The notes under the pieces were generated by a model. The model was not told the origin of the DNA and made no database searches. It saw only the letters and a program-made list of their open reading frames with translations. The position numbers and the translations under genes were made by a program. Below, one piece after another: positions 1-6,974 of a DNA stretch of 11,381 nucleotides; the first letter of the stretch is position 1; the number at the start of each line of letters is the position of its first letter. The DNA lies in contig MU657303.1 of the NCBI GenBank assembly GCA_026770575.1, positions 63,782-75,162 of the forward strand. The letters run 5' to 3'. The stretch comes from Pelagophyceae sp. CCMP2097 (Eukaryota; Sar; Pelagophyceae).

Positions 1-294
1 GGACACGAGCGACGTGCCCACCGTGATGCCCACCTTGCTGCCCACAAATTTTCTTTGAGCGATTTGTGGCGGCGCCGAGCTGGTATTGGGTCCGCGCGCG
101 CGCCGCCGTCCGAGCCGCCGAGGCGGAGCCGACGAAGCGGAGGAGCGCAAGCGACGCGCCCGCCAGAGAGACCAGAGCAAAAAACATCGCCAGGCTTCGA
201 GCTTGAACTTCAAGACAGAAATTGCTTCAAGATCCGCTGAAGACAATCCGAGCATCGAATCCACCCCAACAGGCCATGGGAGGCTCACAACGAT
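1..294. other. Left-edge sequence, no gene recognised
   Basis: This stretch is GC-rich, with CG-dinucleotide-rich runs around 90-160. It contains short open frames on the plus strand, but their translations are low-complexity Arg/Ser/Pro mixtures that look like the product of GC-rich DNA rather than a protein. The first 45 bases carry three loose copies of a TGCCCAC word. I see no RNA gene, splice-site pair or transposon end. It may be flanking unique DNA to the left of the minisatellite. Confidence 0.5.
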
Positions 295-1710
295 GAAGCG
301 TGCGAATCCATCATGGGGGCAATACTGGAAACGAACTACGACCGAACCGCCACGGATGAGCAGACCCACACCGGCATAAGATGGCCGGACTCCGCCTTTG
401 AAAGGCAGTCCATCATAAGGACTATACAGGCCGGGCAAAAGGAAGGATGAACCAGACCTCAAACGAGCAGTACTCTCCTCCAGAAGATTGAATGAGTCGA
501 ATCCGACCTGGGGGGAGTCAGACCGTGAACGAGGTGCATCCTCTTCCAGAGAATTGAGTAAGACCAAACCGGGAAAAGGGAACCAGACACCGACCTCCAA
601 AGGCAAGTCGCCAGATGGATTGGGCGGGACGGCCAAAAGAAAGGGTGAAACAGACCACAGACTAACCACACTCTCCACCAAAGGATTGAATGTGTCGAAT
701 CCGACCTGGGGGGAGCCAGACCGTAAACGAGGCGCATCCTCCTCCAGGGAATTGAGTGAGACCAGTCCGAGCTGAAGAGACCAGACACCGACCTCCAAGG
801 GCAAATCGCCAGATGGATTGGGCGAGTCGGCCAGAAGGAAGGGTGAATCAGACCACAGACAAACCGCACTCTCCGCCAAAGGATTGAATGTGTCGAATCC
901 GACCTGGGGGGAGCCAGACCGTAAACGAGGTGCATCCTCCTCCAGGGAATTGAGTGAGACCAGTCTGAGCTGAAGAGACCAGACACCGACCTCCAAGGGC
1001 AAATCGCCAGATGGATTGGGCGAGTCGACCAGAAGGAAGGGTGAATCAGACCACAGACAAACCGCACTCTCCGCCAAAGGATTGAATGTGTCGAATCCGA
1101 CCTGGGGGGAGCCAGACCATAAACGAGGTGCATCCTCCTCCAGAGAATTGAGTGAGACCAGTCCGAGCTGAGGAGACCAGACACAGACCTCCAATGGCGA
1201 ATCGCCAGATGGATTGGGCAGGTCGGACAAAAGAAAGGGTGAACCAGACCACCAAAGAGCCGCACTCTCCTCCGGAGGATTGGATGAATCGAATCCGACC
1301 TGGGGGGGGCAGAGCGTAAACGAGGTGCATCCTCCTCCAGAGAATTGAATGAGGCTAATCCGGCCTGGACGTCCACCAAAGGCGCCGAGCCGCTCGGATG
1401 GGGCGTGCCATGTGGAACATCGGGCCGGCGCCGCATCCTCCAGAAGCTTGCGCCAAACTGGATTGAATGCAGGCTGATCCGAACCCGTAAACCGTCCTCC
1501 AGAGGACCATGCCAAACTGGATTGAACGGTGAAGACGGGACGCTTGCCACCCCAAAGTGGGGACGACCCACGTCCACCAAGGGTGATGAGCCACTTGGGT
1601 TGAACGCGCTACGCGAACCAGTGGGGCGGCACCACATCCTCCAGAGGCCACCGCCAAACTGGATTGAATGCGAGTCCTCCAGGCAAAGCCGACCTCTTTG
1701 TGCGCGGACC
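295..1710. repeat. Minisatellite array, 198-bp unit (diverging to ~201 bp)
   Basis: The words TCGAATCCGACCTGGGGGG and CCTCCAGAGAATTGAGTGAG recur in fixed order. The same point in the unit falls at 493, 691, 889, 1087 and 1285, so the spacing is exactly 198 bp four times in a row. A degenerate unit precedes it (GCGAATCCA near 302). To the right the unit changes: ACGTCCACCAA at 1369 and 1570 and CATCCTCC at 1434 and 1635 are each 201 bp apart. Each 198-bp unit contains three related sub-blocks of about 66 bp, each centred on a word like CCAGANGGATTGAATG, so it looks like a higher-order repeat grown from a ~66-bp monomer. The period is a multiple of three and the minus strand lacks stops, which opens a 495-codon frame (459-1946) with a 66-residue protein repeat rich in Trp, Arg and His. 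I treat that frame as a by-product because it has no recognisable domain and carries on past the array without change. Confidence 0.9.
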
Positions 1711-1958
1711 GGCGACTGAGCCCAGCACCTTGCCCAATCATACCCAATGCCAGGCGAAATCCTGATCCGGAAGTCGCTGTCGGGCCTTTCACCAAAACTC
1801 TTGACCCAGGCCTCCCGGGCTCCAGATTTTTGGTGGGACGCGGGACGCGCGACGCCCATCCCGCGCAGCGGAGCGAGGCTGCCGCCGCGGGGAAGGACGA
1901 CGCGGAGGCAAGGTCGAGTCACATCGCATAAAACGGCCTTCGCCAAAAAGAGTAAGCC

Positions 1959-1969
1959 CGAGTCGACGC
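1959..1969. repeat. Left flanking direct repeat of the palindrome (candidate target-site duplication)
   Basis: CGAGTCGACGC here is repeated exactly in direct orientation at 2783-2793, on either side of the palindromic element. A 9-11 bp duplication is the size made by Mutator-like transposases. The core GTCGAC is itself palindromic, so part of the match could also be counted as inverted repeat; the flanking bases match only in direct orientation. Confidence 0.5.
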
Positions 1970-2783
1970 CGCCTTATCCAAATGCAGTAGTACTGCAGTG
2001 CAGTAGTTTCAGTTGGATCGTCCGTTCGATTTTTTTCGAGCGCGCCTACGGGGGTCCTATGATCGTCGTGGCCTTTTGGGTTGCACTGGGTGGCCCGCGC
2101 GCTTGCTTCCGCCGAGATTCGGAGTGTTTTTTTTCCTTTCCCCTTGGGCGCATATTTAGTACCCTCGACCTCGTAAAAAACGAGTAGGCGTCTCGTTCCC
2201 ATTTTACGAGTAACGAGAAATAAAAACCGAGTAGACGACGTCGTTCCCAATGCAGTATTACTGCATTGCAGTAGTTTCAGTTGGTTCGTCCGTTGGATTT
2301 TTTTCGATCCGCGCTACGGGGGTCTTACGATCGGCGGGGCTTTCGGGGTGCACTGGATGGCCCGCGCGCTTGCTTCAGCCGAGATTCGGAGAGTTTTTCT
2401 ACATTTCCCCTCCGAAGCACGTAAGACCCCCGTAGCGCCGATCGAAAAAAATCCAACGGACGACCCAACTGAAACTACTGCAATGCAGCAATACTGCATT
2501 GGGAGCGACTTCGCCTACTCGGTTTTTATTACTCGCTTTTTTACTCGTAAAATGGGAACGAGACGCCTACTCGTTTTTTACGAGGTCGAGGGTACTAAAT
2601 ATGCGCCCAAGGGAAAAGGAAAAAAAACACTCCGAATCTCGGCGGAAGCAAGCGCGCGGGCCACCCAGTGCAACCCAAAAGGCCACGACGATCATAGGAC
2701 CCCCGTAGGCGCGCTCGAAAAAAATCGAACGGACGATCCAACTGAAACTACTGCACTGCAGTTCTACTGCATTTGGATAAGGC
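1969..2783. mobile_element. Large palindromic (foldback, Mutator-like) non-autonomous element
   Basis: The sequence from CGCCTTATCCAAATGCAGTA at about 1970 reads again as its reverse complement ending near 2782. The two arms (about 1971-2248 and 2501-2781) match almost base for base, including the AT-rich parts such as CTCGTAAAAAACGAGTAGGCG. The centre is occupied by a second, smaller inverted-repeat element (2249-2500). The arms begin with the same ~80-bp end as that inner element, so the palindrome is three copies of one family: plus, plus and minus. There is no transposase gene; the open frames crossing it are by-products of the repeat. Long inverted repeats plus a 9-11 bp direct repeat at the borders suggest a Mutator-like or foldback element. 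The superfamily assignment is inference. Confidence 0.75.
2249..2500. mobile_element. Inner MITE with ~81-bp terminal inverted repeats
   Basis: The left end (2249-2329) starts AATGCAGTATTACTGCATTG and runs through TACGGGGGTCTTACG. The right end (2420-2500) is its reverse complement with only about three differences. The 90-bp loop between them (2330-2419) is GC-rich and not palindromic, but it resembles the matching part of the outer arms (for example GGCCCGCGCGCTTGCTTC occurs here and in both arms). It is therefore a complete, probably younger or homogenised copy of the family that makes the outer palindrome. It carries no coding capacity of its own. Confidence 0.75.
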
Positions 2784-2793
2784 GAGTCGACGC
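2783..2793. repeat. Right flanking direct repeat of the palindrome
   Basis: This is the second copy of CGAGTCGACGC (first at 1959-1969). It sits directly between the palindrome's right end (GGATAAGG) and the start of the open copia pol frame, so the element appears to have landed at the upstream edge of, or inside, the retrotransposon. Confidence 0.5.
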
Positions 2794-4503
2794 GCGACGT
2801 CGGCGACACGGGCATCTCGCCCGACGCGGAGGACCTCCTCAACGCGGCCCTCGGCCTATCTGGAGTCGGTGCGCCCGCCAACCTGGGCGAGGCCATGGAG
2901 GCGACCGTCCAAGCCACCTGGCTTCCGGCCATCCGCAAGCAGACCGACGCGTACAAGCTCCACGACACGATGCACCCCGTCTTGCGCTCGACAGTGCCGG
3001 CGGGCGTGCGCATGAAGCGCCTTGGCATCAACTTTCGTTCGAAGCGCGACGGCTCGGCCAAGGCGCGCATCTACCTCACCGAGCTGCGCGGCCCGCGCCC
3101 GGACGTCGCGCCGGGCCAGGCCGGCCCGCACGTGGCGACGCACTCCAGTCCGTCCCCAGGCTACACAAGCGTCAAGTTCGTGGCGGCGCACGCGGCGCAC
3201 TTCGGCAACATTCTCCTCGCCGACGACACCATCGACGCCTACCTCAAGGGTGCGCCGCGCGACGAACCTTTCTACGCGTTCTTTCCGGCCAACTGGTGGC
3301 TCTACATGCTCGCCGAGTTTGGCAACGATCCGGCGCAGTGGCCGTACGACCCCGCGACGCACGTCTGCTGCATCACGGGCAACATCCCCGGCGCCATCTG
3401 GCGCGACGCGATCCACCCCGTCATCACGTCCATCGGCTTCGTCGTCACACCGCTGAGCGAAGCCCTCTACGTCCGCCGCGAGCCCGACGGCGCCACGTCT
3501 GGACTCATGCTTTGGACGGACGACACCATCGTCTCGGCCACCGCGGCGCGCGCGGCCGAGATCACGGGCGCCATCAGCGCGCGCTTCGCCCCAGGGATGC
3601 CGCATCCTCGGCTCCGTGGACGCCGACATGCTCGCGCTCGACGTCGTCGCAAATCCCGACGGCGGGTATTCCATCCACATGACGACCTACGAGACCGCCG
3701 TCGTGGCCAAGCTGGGCTACAAAGACGCGACGGCCGCGAAGACGCCCCTGCCCGCTTTATGGCACGCCGACTCAACCGAGGACCCCGAGGCCTCGCACGG
3801 CGCTCCGGCGCACAAGTTCCGCGACCCCCGCGTCGCCATCGGCTTGCTCACCTTCAACGCCTACATTCTGCGCGCCGACTTCTTCTTCGCCCTCTCTTCG
3901 CTCTCGGGAGCCATCGGAGTATGGGCGGAGAAGCACGACCGCGCGTTAGGTCGCACCATCCGCTACCTCAAAGGGCGCATCGGCGCGAAGATCACCTGGC
4001 CCGGCAAGTTCCCCATCACGACCAAGGCCTACGTCGACGCCAGCTTCGGCAACGAGCTCTACGACGGCAACTCTACGGCTCGGGCGCGCTCGCGCATCGC
4101 CGGCGTGCTCTACCTGGGACCGACCCCGATCTGGTACTTTACGGCGCGCACCAAGACGACGCCTTTGTCCACGGCCGAGGCGGAGCTCCTCGCGTTGGTC
4201 CGCCTCCTGCGCGGCCTCGTCATCCTGCGTGTAACCATCATGATGCTCTTCGGCATAAAGGACTTGCCGCCGACATACGTCTACGAGGACAACATGGCCG
4301 TGGTGCAGATGCTCCGCAAGCGAGTCATTTCGGGCCGCTTGCGCCACGTCCGCGTCGCCATCGGCTACGTCCTAGACGTCCTCGACGCGGGCCACGCCAT
4401 CGTCTCCTCCGTCGGCACCAAGGACCAACTCGCCAACGGCCTCACCTAGGCGGAAACAAAGGACGAACACGCGCGCACGTTCGCCGCGTTCTTCTCGGAG
4501 TAG
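2784..4503 (+). pseudogene. Ty1/copia pol fragment: reverse transcriptase and RNase H, frameshifted
   Basis: This is the 3' part of a Ty1/copia-type polyprotein, which copies retrotransposon RNA into DNA. The RT part runs in one frame from 2784 to about 3595. QATWLPAIRKQTDAYKLHD corresponds to the family's opening TW motif, DTIDAYLKG holds the first catalytic Asp (3225-3227), and LMLWTDDTIVSA replaces the usual YVDD box while keeping both Asp residues (3519-3524). The frame then shifts by one base near 3590-3600 and continues from about 3601 (RILGSVDADM). RNase H follows with AYVDASFG (Asp 4036), LSTAEAELLAL (Glu 4183), VYEDNMAV (Asp 4288) and TKDQLANGLT. A TAG at 4447-4449 lies where the family normally has the Lys of LTK; beyond it the frame stays open to a second stop at 4501. 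Gag, protease and integrase are not visible upstream, where the palindrome and minisatellite lie instead. It is a dead, 5'-truncated copy. GC-rich third positions show recent or host-like codon use. Confidence 0.88.
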
Positions 4504-4620
4504 ATCTGCGGCGATGTCTCGCCGCCCTTCAAGCTCTAGTTCTCTCTTTTTCTTTCCGTCAAAGAAGGGACTCTACTTCCTCTCGTGCCTCCCGTTCATC
4601 TTCATTTCGCTCCGGTACGC

Positions 4621-4735
4621 GAGTGGGGGAGCATCGCGGCATCCCGCCGTTGCTTGCGGAGATTCTATTTCCGCCGAGGGAATTCTGGCCCTTGCCTTTT
4701 CCGAGGGAACTCTAACCCTCTTAGATTTCTAACAC
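4621..4735 (+). other. Candidate polypurine tract and 3' LTR remnant of the copia element
   Basis: GAGTGGGGGA at 4621-4630 lies about 120 bases after the end of the RNase H frame, where copia elements have their polypurine tract. The sequence TTAGATTTCTAACA ends at 4734, and TCTAACA is a common 3' end of copia LTRs. If these are the borders, the LTR would be only ~105 bp and would not start with TG. No second copy of this sequence is present upstream in the window, as expected if the 5' half is lost. Two short near-copies of CCGAGGGAAYTCT (about 4674 and 4700) lie within it. The assignment is weak. Confidence 0.3.
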
Positions 4736-5193
4736 AGTTCTAACTCTGACTGTGGGCACTACGCTTTTAGTTAGTGTACTAAAGTTGAAGCGACGTTCGT
4801 ACTTTTGGAGCCTCCGAGACAGCAATGAGCCTCTGAGACCGCAATAAGGCACTGCAGAGAGCCCAATAAGGAGGATTTAATACGGCCCTTTTAACCGGAG
4901 CGTAACGTCAAATCATCGTTTCGTAATTTTCCTTAAATTACCGGTTATTTACGGTAAGATAAAAAGCGGAAAGTTAGGGATCCCTACTACATGTACGAAG
5001 CTTTTAAAACTATCCACGGCGCGCGAAACTTCGCCCCCAAAATCTGATATGGGGATTTTTGAGTAGCGCGATCAACAGCCCTCCAAATGTTGAACTGAAT
5101 GGGTTAGCTTCAAGCTATCCATCGCATTGACATCATGCATCAACCTGTGGTTCACAATCGCCCATTTGGCTGCACACCAAAGGCCCAAATGTT
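4736..5193. other. AT-richer intergenic spacer with a short tandem repeat
   Basis: No gene is visible. At 4808-4845 a 19-bp unit, GAGCCTCYGAGACMGCAAT, is present twice in tandem, with a weaker third echo before 4870. Around 4920-4955 there is an AATTACCGG/TTTACGG-rich patch that resembles the ends of the candidate element at 6109-6613. AACTTCGCCCC at 5027-5037 is one of four copies of that word between here and 6084. Confidence 0.5.
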
Positions 5194-5308
5194 GGTATAT
5201 TTTGGTATGTCCGCAACTTCGCCCCAGTATTTCCCTTTAAATACCTCCAAATAATTTCAGTAGTATTTTATGGAGGTATTTGCCGAAAATATACCACCAC
5301 AATATACC
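5194..5308. repeat. Short nested inverted repeat, MITE-like (~115 bp)
   Basis: GGTATATTTTGGT at 5194 is matched in reverse complement by ACCACAATATACC ending at 5308 (12 of 13 bases). Inside, AAATACCTCCA (5239-5249) pairs perfectly with TGGAGGTATTT (5271-5281). The whole can fold into a two-tier hairpin. The size and AT-rich make-up fit a small MITE; I could not identify a flanking duplication. Confidence 0.55.
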
Positions 5309-5549
5309 GGTTTGCGCCCGCGAGGACGTCGTGACTGTCCGCCCCCCCCTGCCAAGGCGACGGCGGCCCTCAGGAGGGTGCCGTGCGCCGGCTGCCACGT
5401 CCTGTGCTCCGGCGGCGGGGCTGTCTTTGGACAAGGGTGTTAGCCGGTGAGGGTCGATAATATCTGGCCGGCCGAGAGGGCCACAAGTCGTTTGTTTAGG
5501 GAACTGCACGGGCGCTTCACGAGCGGCTCATAGTGGTCGCGGCTGGGCG
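5309..5549. other. GC-rich spacer, no gene supported
   Basis: Composition jumps from AT-rich to strongly GC-rich at about 5310. A minus-strand frame of 90 codons crosses the hairpin border (5237-5509), but its residues are low-complexity and it shows no domain. The C run at 5341-5349 and the inverted words around GGCCGGCC at 5467 are the only other marks. Confidence 0.4.
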
Positions 5550-5882
5550 TCAGCACGCAGACGAGCGCGTCAATGGAATCTGGAGGTCGGGCGACAAGAG
5601 CAGCGTTTGGGGGTCGCCTCGGTGCGGCGCGTTGCCTCGGTGCGGCGCGAAGATCCGGATGCCGTGCGGCAAGTCGGCTTGCTGCGTGCCGATGTTCGTG
5701 GTGTGCGACTTAGGGCAGTGGCCGAAGACCTTCGAATTCGCGAGCAAGTCTGCGACGCTCCCGAGCACCTTCTCCGGATCGTCGAGGTCGTAAAGCACGG
5801 CCGTGTTCGAGCCGTGCCCGTCGATATGCAGGTTGCTGTTCGGGCCTCCGAGTCTAGACATTGGCCCCTGCAAGCCTCGCAA
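5550..5882 (-). CDS. Hypothetical protein fragment (110 codons), function unknown
   Basis: I do not recognise this protein. The minus-strand frame from 5882 down to a TGA at 5550-5552 has strong G/C preference at third positions, and a non-repetitive, soluble-looking composition, for example GHGSNTAVLYDLDDPEKVLG and LANSKVFGHCPKSHTTNIG, so it looks like real coding sequence or a recent relic. No signal peptide or membrane segment is evident. The AUG at 5882 may not be the true start: a CAG (GCTTGCAG on the minus strand) lies just upstream of it and could be a splice acceptor, making this a terminal exon. An 18-bp tandem duplication (5616-5649) repeats six residues (APHRGN, then APHRGD). It lies between repeats, so it may be cargo or part of an unrecognised transposon. 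Confidence 0.4.
   Translation of the reverse strand: MRGLQGPMSRLGGPNSNLHIDGHGSNTAVLYDLDDPEKVLGSVADLLANSKVFGHCPKSHTTNIGTQQADLPHGIRIFAPHRGNAPHRGDPQTLLLSPDLQIPLTRSSAC
5616..5649. repeat. 18-bp tandem duplication inside the hypothetical ORF
   Basis: GCCTCGGTGCGGCGCG occurs at 5616-5631 and 5634-5649, a period of 18 bp. The length keeps the minus-strand frame open and adds six residues. Confidence 0.8.
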
Positions 5883-6054
5883 AAGCTGGAACGCCCCGCG
5901 GTTCGGCCGTATTCAAACTCGATCGAACCGCGTTATTTTGGCGATGGGCCTTTGTGGGAGGGTCGTGAAAAGAGTGCGGAGTGCAGATATCGCCCCTCTC
6001 AGTGCAACGCGGTCGTCGGCAGTGCTCCTTAAGGCAAAAGCGCGAAAAAAGGAA

Positions 6055-6084
6055 GGGGCGAAGTTACGCAGGGGCGAAGTTACG
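6055..6084. repeat. Tandem GGGGCGAAGTTACG motif (two copies)
   Basis: GGGGCGAAGTTACG lies at 6055-6068 and 6071-6084. The reverse complement of its core, AACTTCGCCCC, lies at 5027-5037 and 5215-5225. The four copies face each other across about 1 kb and may mark the ends of an element that contains the 5550-5882 ORF. Confidence 0.55.
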
Positions 6085-6138
6085 TGCGCCGTTGATACTA
6101 TAGGTGGGCAATTACGGTGAAAAGGATTTGGGGGTGTG

Positions 6139-6166
6139 GTAATTACAGTAATTACTGGGTAATTAC
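6139..6166. repeat. Three GTAATTAC palindromes in a row
   Basis: The 8-bp palindrome GTAATTAC occurs at 6139-6146, 6148-6155 and 6159-6166, spaced 9 and 11 bp apart, roughly one helical turn. Such an arrangement would suit binding of a dimeric protein, for example a transposase at its own element end; the function is inferred. Confidence 0.6.
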
Positions 6167-6224
6167 CTTACACACAGAATTACAGAGTAATGGGAAGCTC
6201 ATATTTTCAAACGCGCAGATTCGG

Positions 6225-6524
6225 TCTGCGATGGGTCTAGGCGCGTAGGGAGGCCCCTCCCGGGGCCGAGAACCTAGCTGGCAAGCTCGAATACGAGGCG
6301 GTTTCCGAGATACGAATTTTGGCGACATCTTGTGAGCCTGATGCCCGACCAAGTGCACCATTTACCGCCCAGCCGATGAGCGCCTGGCCGCGATATGGCG
6401 TATTGGGCAGGTGCGCCATGTAGGCCGGCACCTCGTGCTCACGGTCCTTCGCGTTCGCCCACAATACCAGGTGGCCCCTCGGCCTGACCAAGCCTGCCAT
6501 CGCGTTTTCCCGCGGATTTACCAA
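6225..6524 (-). pseudogene. Decayed relative of the hAT gene's first exon
   Basis: On the minus strand, DREHEVPAYMAHLPNTPYRG matches the protein of the plus-strand exon at 8080-8306 (GREHEVPAVVEHLLLSPYRG). The DNA similarity continues past this block (AAGATGTCGC, then TTCGT, then TTCGAGC in both), but there the reading frame has moved, so the minus copy carries an indel. The frame used upstream runs from 6524 to a stop at 6237. No later exons of the transposase follow on the minus strand. It is therefore an orphan exon-sized relic, inverted relative to the intact gene about 1.7 kb away and enclosed by the AATTAC-rich repeats. Confidence 0.6.
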
Positions 6525-6688
6525 TTAGCGAGGGTAAATCTGGGGTAAATTACAGGCCCGCGGTAAAGCAGATTATGGCATCCCTGTAATTACCGTAAAT
6601 TGCAGCGTAATTGAAATACTGTAATAACTTTTTAAATTCCAGTGCAACCCATAGACTAGCATGATTGAAGGATTACCAGGGGCAATTT

Positions 6689-6732
6689 TGTCTGTCCGTC
6701 TGTCTGTCTGTCCGTCCTTCTGTCCGTCCGTC
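6689..6732. repeat. TCTG/TCCG microsatellite
   Basis: About eleven tetranucleotide units alternate between TCTG and TCCG (one TTCTG variant near 6718). It lies just upstream of the candidate SINE. Confidence 0.85.
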
Positions 6733-6797
6733 GCAGGGCAAATCCGAGGTTCCACCTTTGGGAAGAAAAAGGCAGCAACTCGGCCGATTCAGCGATT

Positions 6798-6974
6798 GGT
6801 GGTTGATGCGATTGCTAAAATTTGGAGTGGAGGTCGAGCAGGAGCCTCATTGGAATCATCATAGAAGAAGTTTTTGGTCACAGGTTCGAATCTGGTCGGC
6901 CGCAAAAGAAAAAGAAAAAGAAATAGCTCAATAAGAAATAATAAAATAATAAAATAATAAGGAGGATTTGAAGG
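6798..6974 (+). mobile_element. Candidate tRNA-derived SINE
   Basis: The body contains a perfect RNA polymerase III B box, GGTTCGAATC (6883-6892), in a T-arm-like setting followed by GGTCGGCCGCA. It is followed by an A-rich tail (6904-6960: AAAAG repeats, then AATAATAAAATAATAA). The decamer TTCAGCGATT occurs directly before it (6788-6797) and again after it (6975-6984), a good target-site duplication. About 177 bp is a usual SINE length. The A box is weak (only an AGTGG core near 6835). The 14 bases between tail and downstream duplicate are unexplained, and the 5' border is uncertain: a sequence GGCCGAT at 6782 could pair with GTCGGCC at 6895 as an acceptor-like stem, which would start the unit earlier. 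Confidence 0.4.

Larger units (their letters stand above)
6109..6613. mobile_element. Candidate non-autonomous DNA element with AATTAC-rich ends
   Basis: The left end CAATTACGGTG (6109-6119) matches the reverse complement of the right end CAGCGTAATTG (6603-6613) at 10 of 11 bases. Both sub-terminal regions are dense in GTAATTAC/GTAAATTAC words (three palindromic GTAATTAC at 6139-6166; GTAAATTAC, GTAATTACC and CGTAAATTG between 6545 and 6601). Short inverted ends starting with CA, plus clustered sub-terminal motifs, are typical of hAT elements. The interior holds a decayed exon related to the hAT gene at 8080. I found no 8-bp target duplication at these exact borders, so the limits are uncertain. 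Confidence 0.35.

Noticed and set aside
493..1330. CRISPR array
   Set aside because: The repeats are 198 bp with no short repeat-unique spacer alternation, and the surroundings are eukaryotic.
459..1946. 495-codon minus-strand open frame with a 66-residue repeat
   Set aside because: It is explained by a 198-bp (3 x 66) tandem DNA repeat that lacks stops in that frame. It has no known domain, its sequence is Trp/Arg/His-rich like a random GC-rich frame, and it runs out of the array into unrelated DNA.
2348..2783. Long plus-strand frames through the palindrome joining onto the copia region
   Set aside because: The translated residues reappear on both strands because the DNA is palindromic, and past 2784 this frame is not the one containing the RT motifs.
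3601..4715. Continuation of the RT frame past the frameshift as a 606-codon ORF
   Set aside because: After about 3595 that frame becomes Arg/His-rich shadow sequence, while all RNase H motifs are in another frame.
5237..5509. 90-codon minus-strand ORF
   Set aside because: It spans the border between the AT-rich hairpin and a GC-rich block, has low-complexity residues and no domain.
6782..6903. A functional tRNA gene with an intron
   Set aside because: The B box and a possible 7-bp acceptor-like stem are present, but no D arm or anticodon stem can be drawn and the T stem has a mismatch. A SINE relic fits better.
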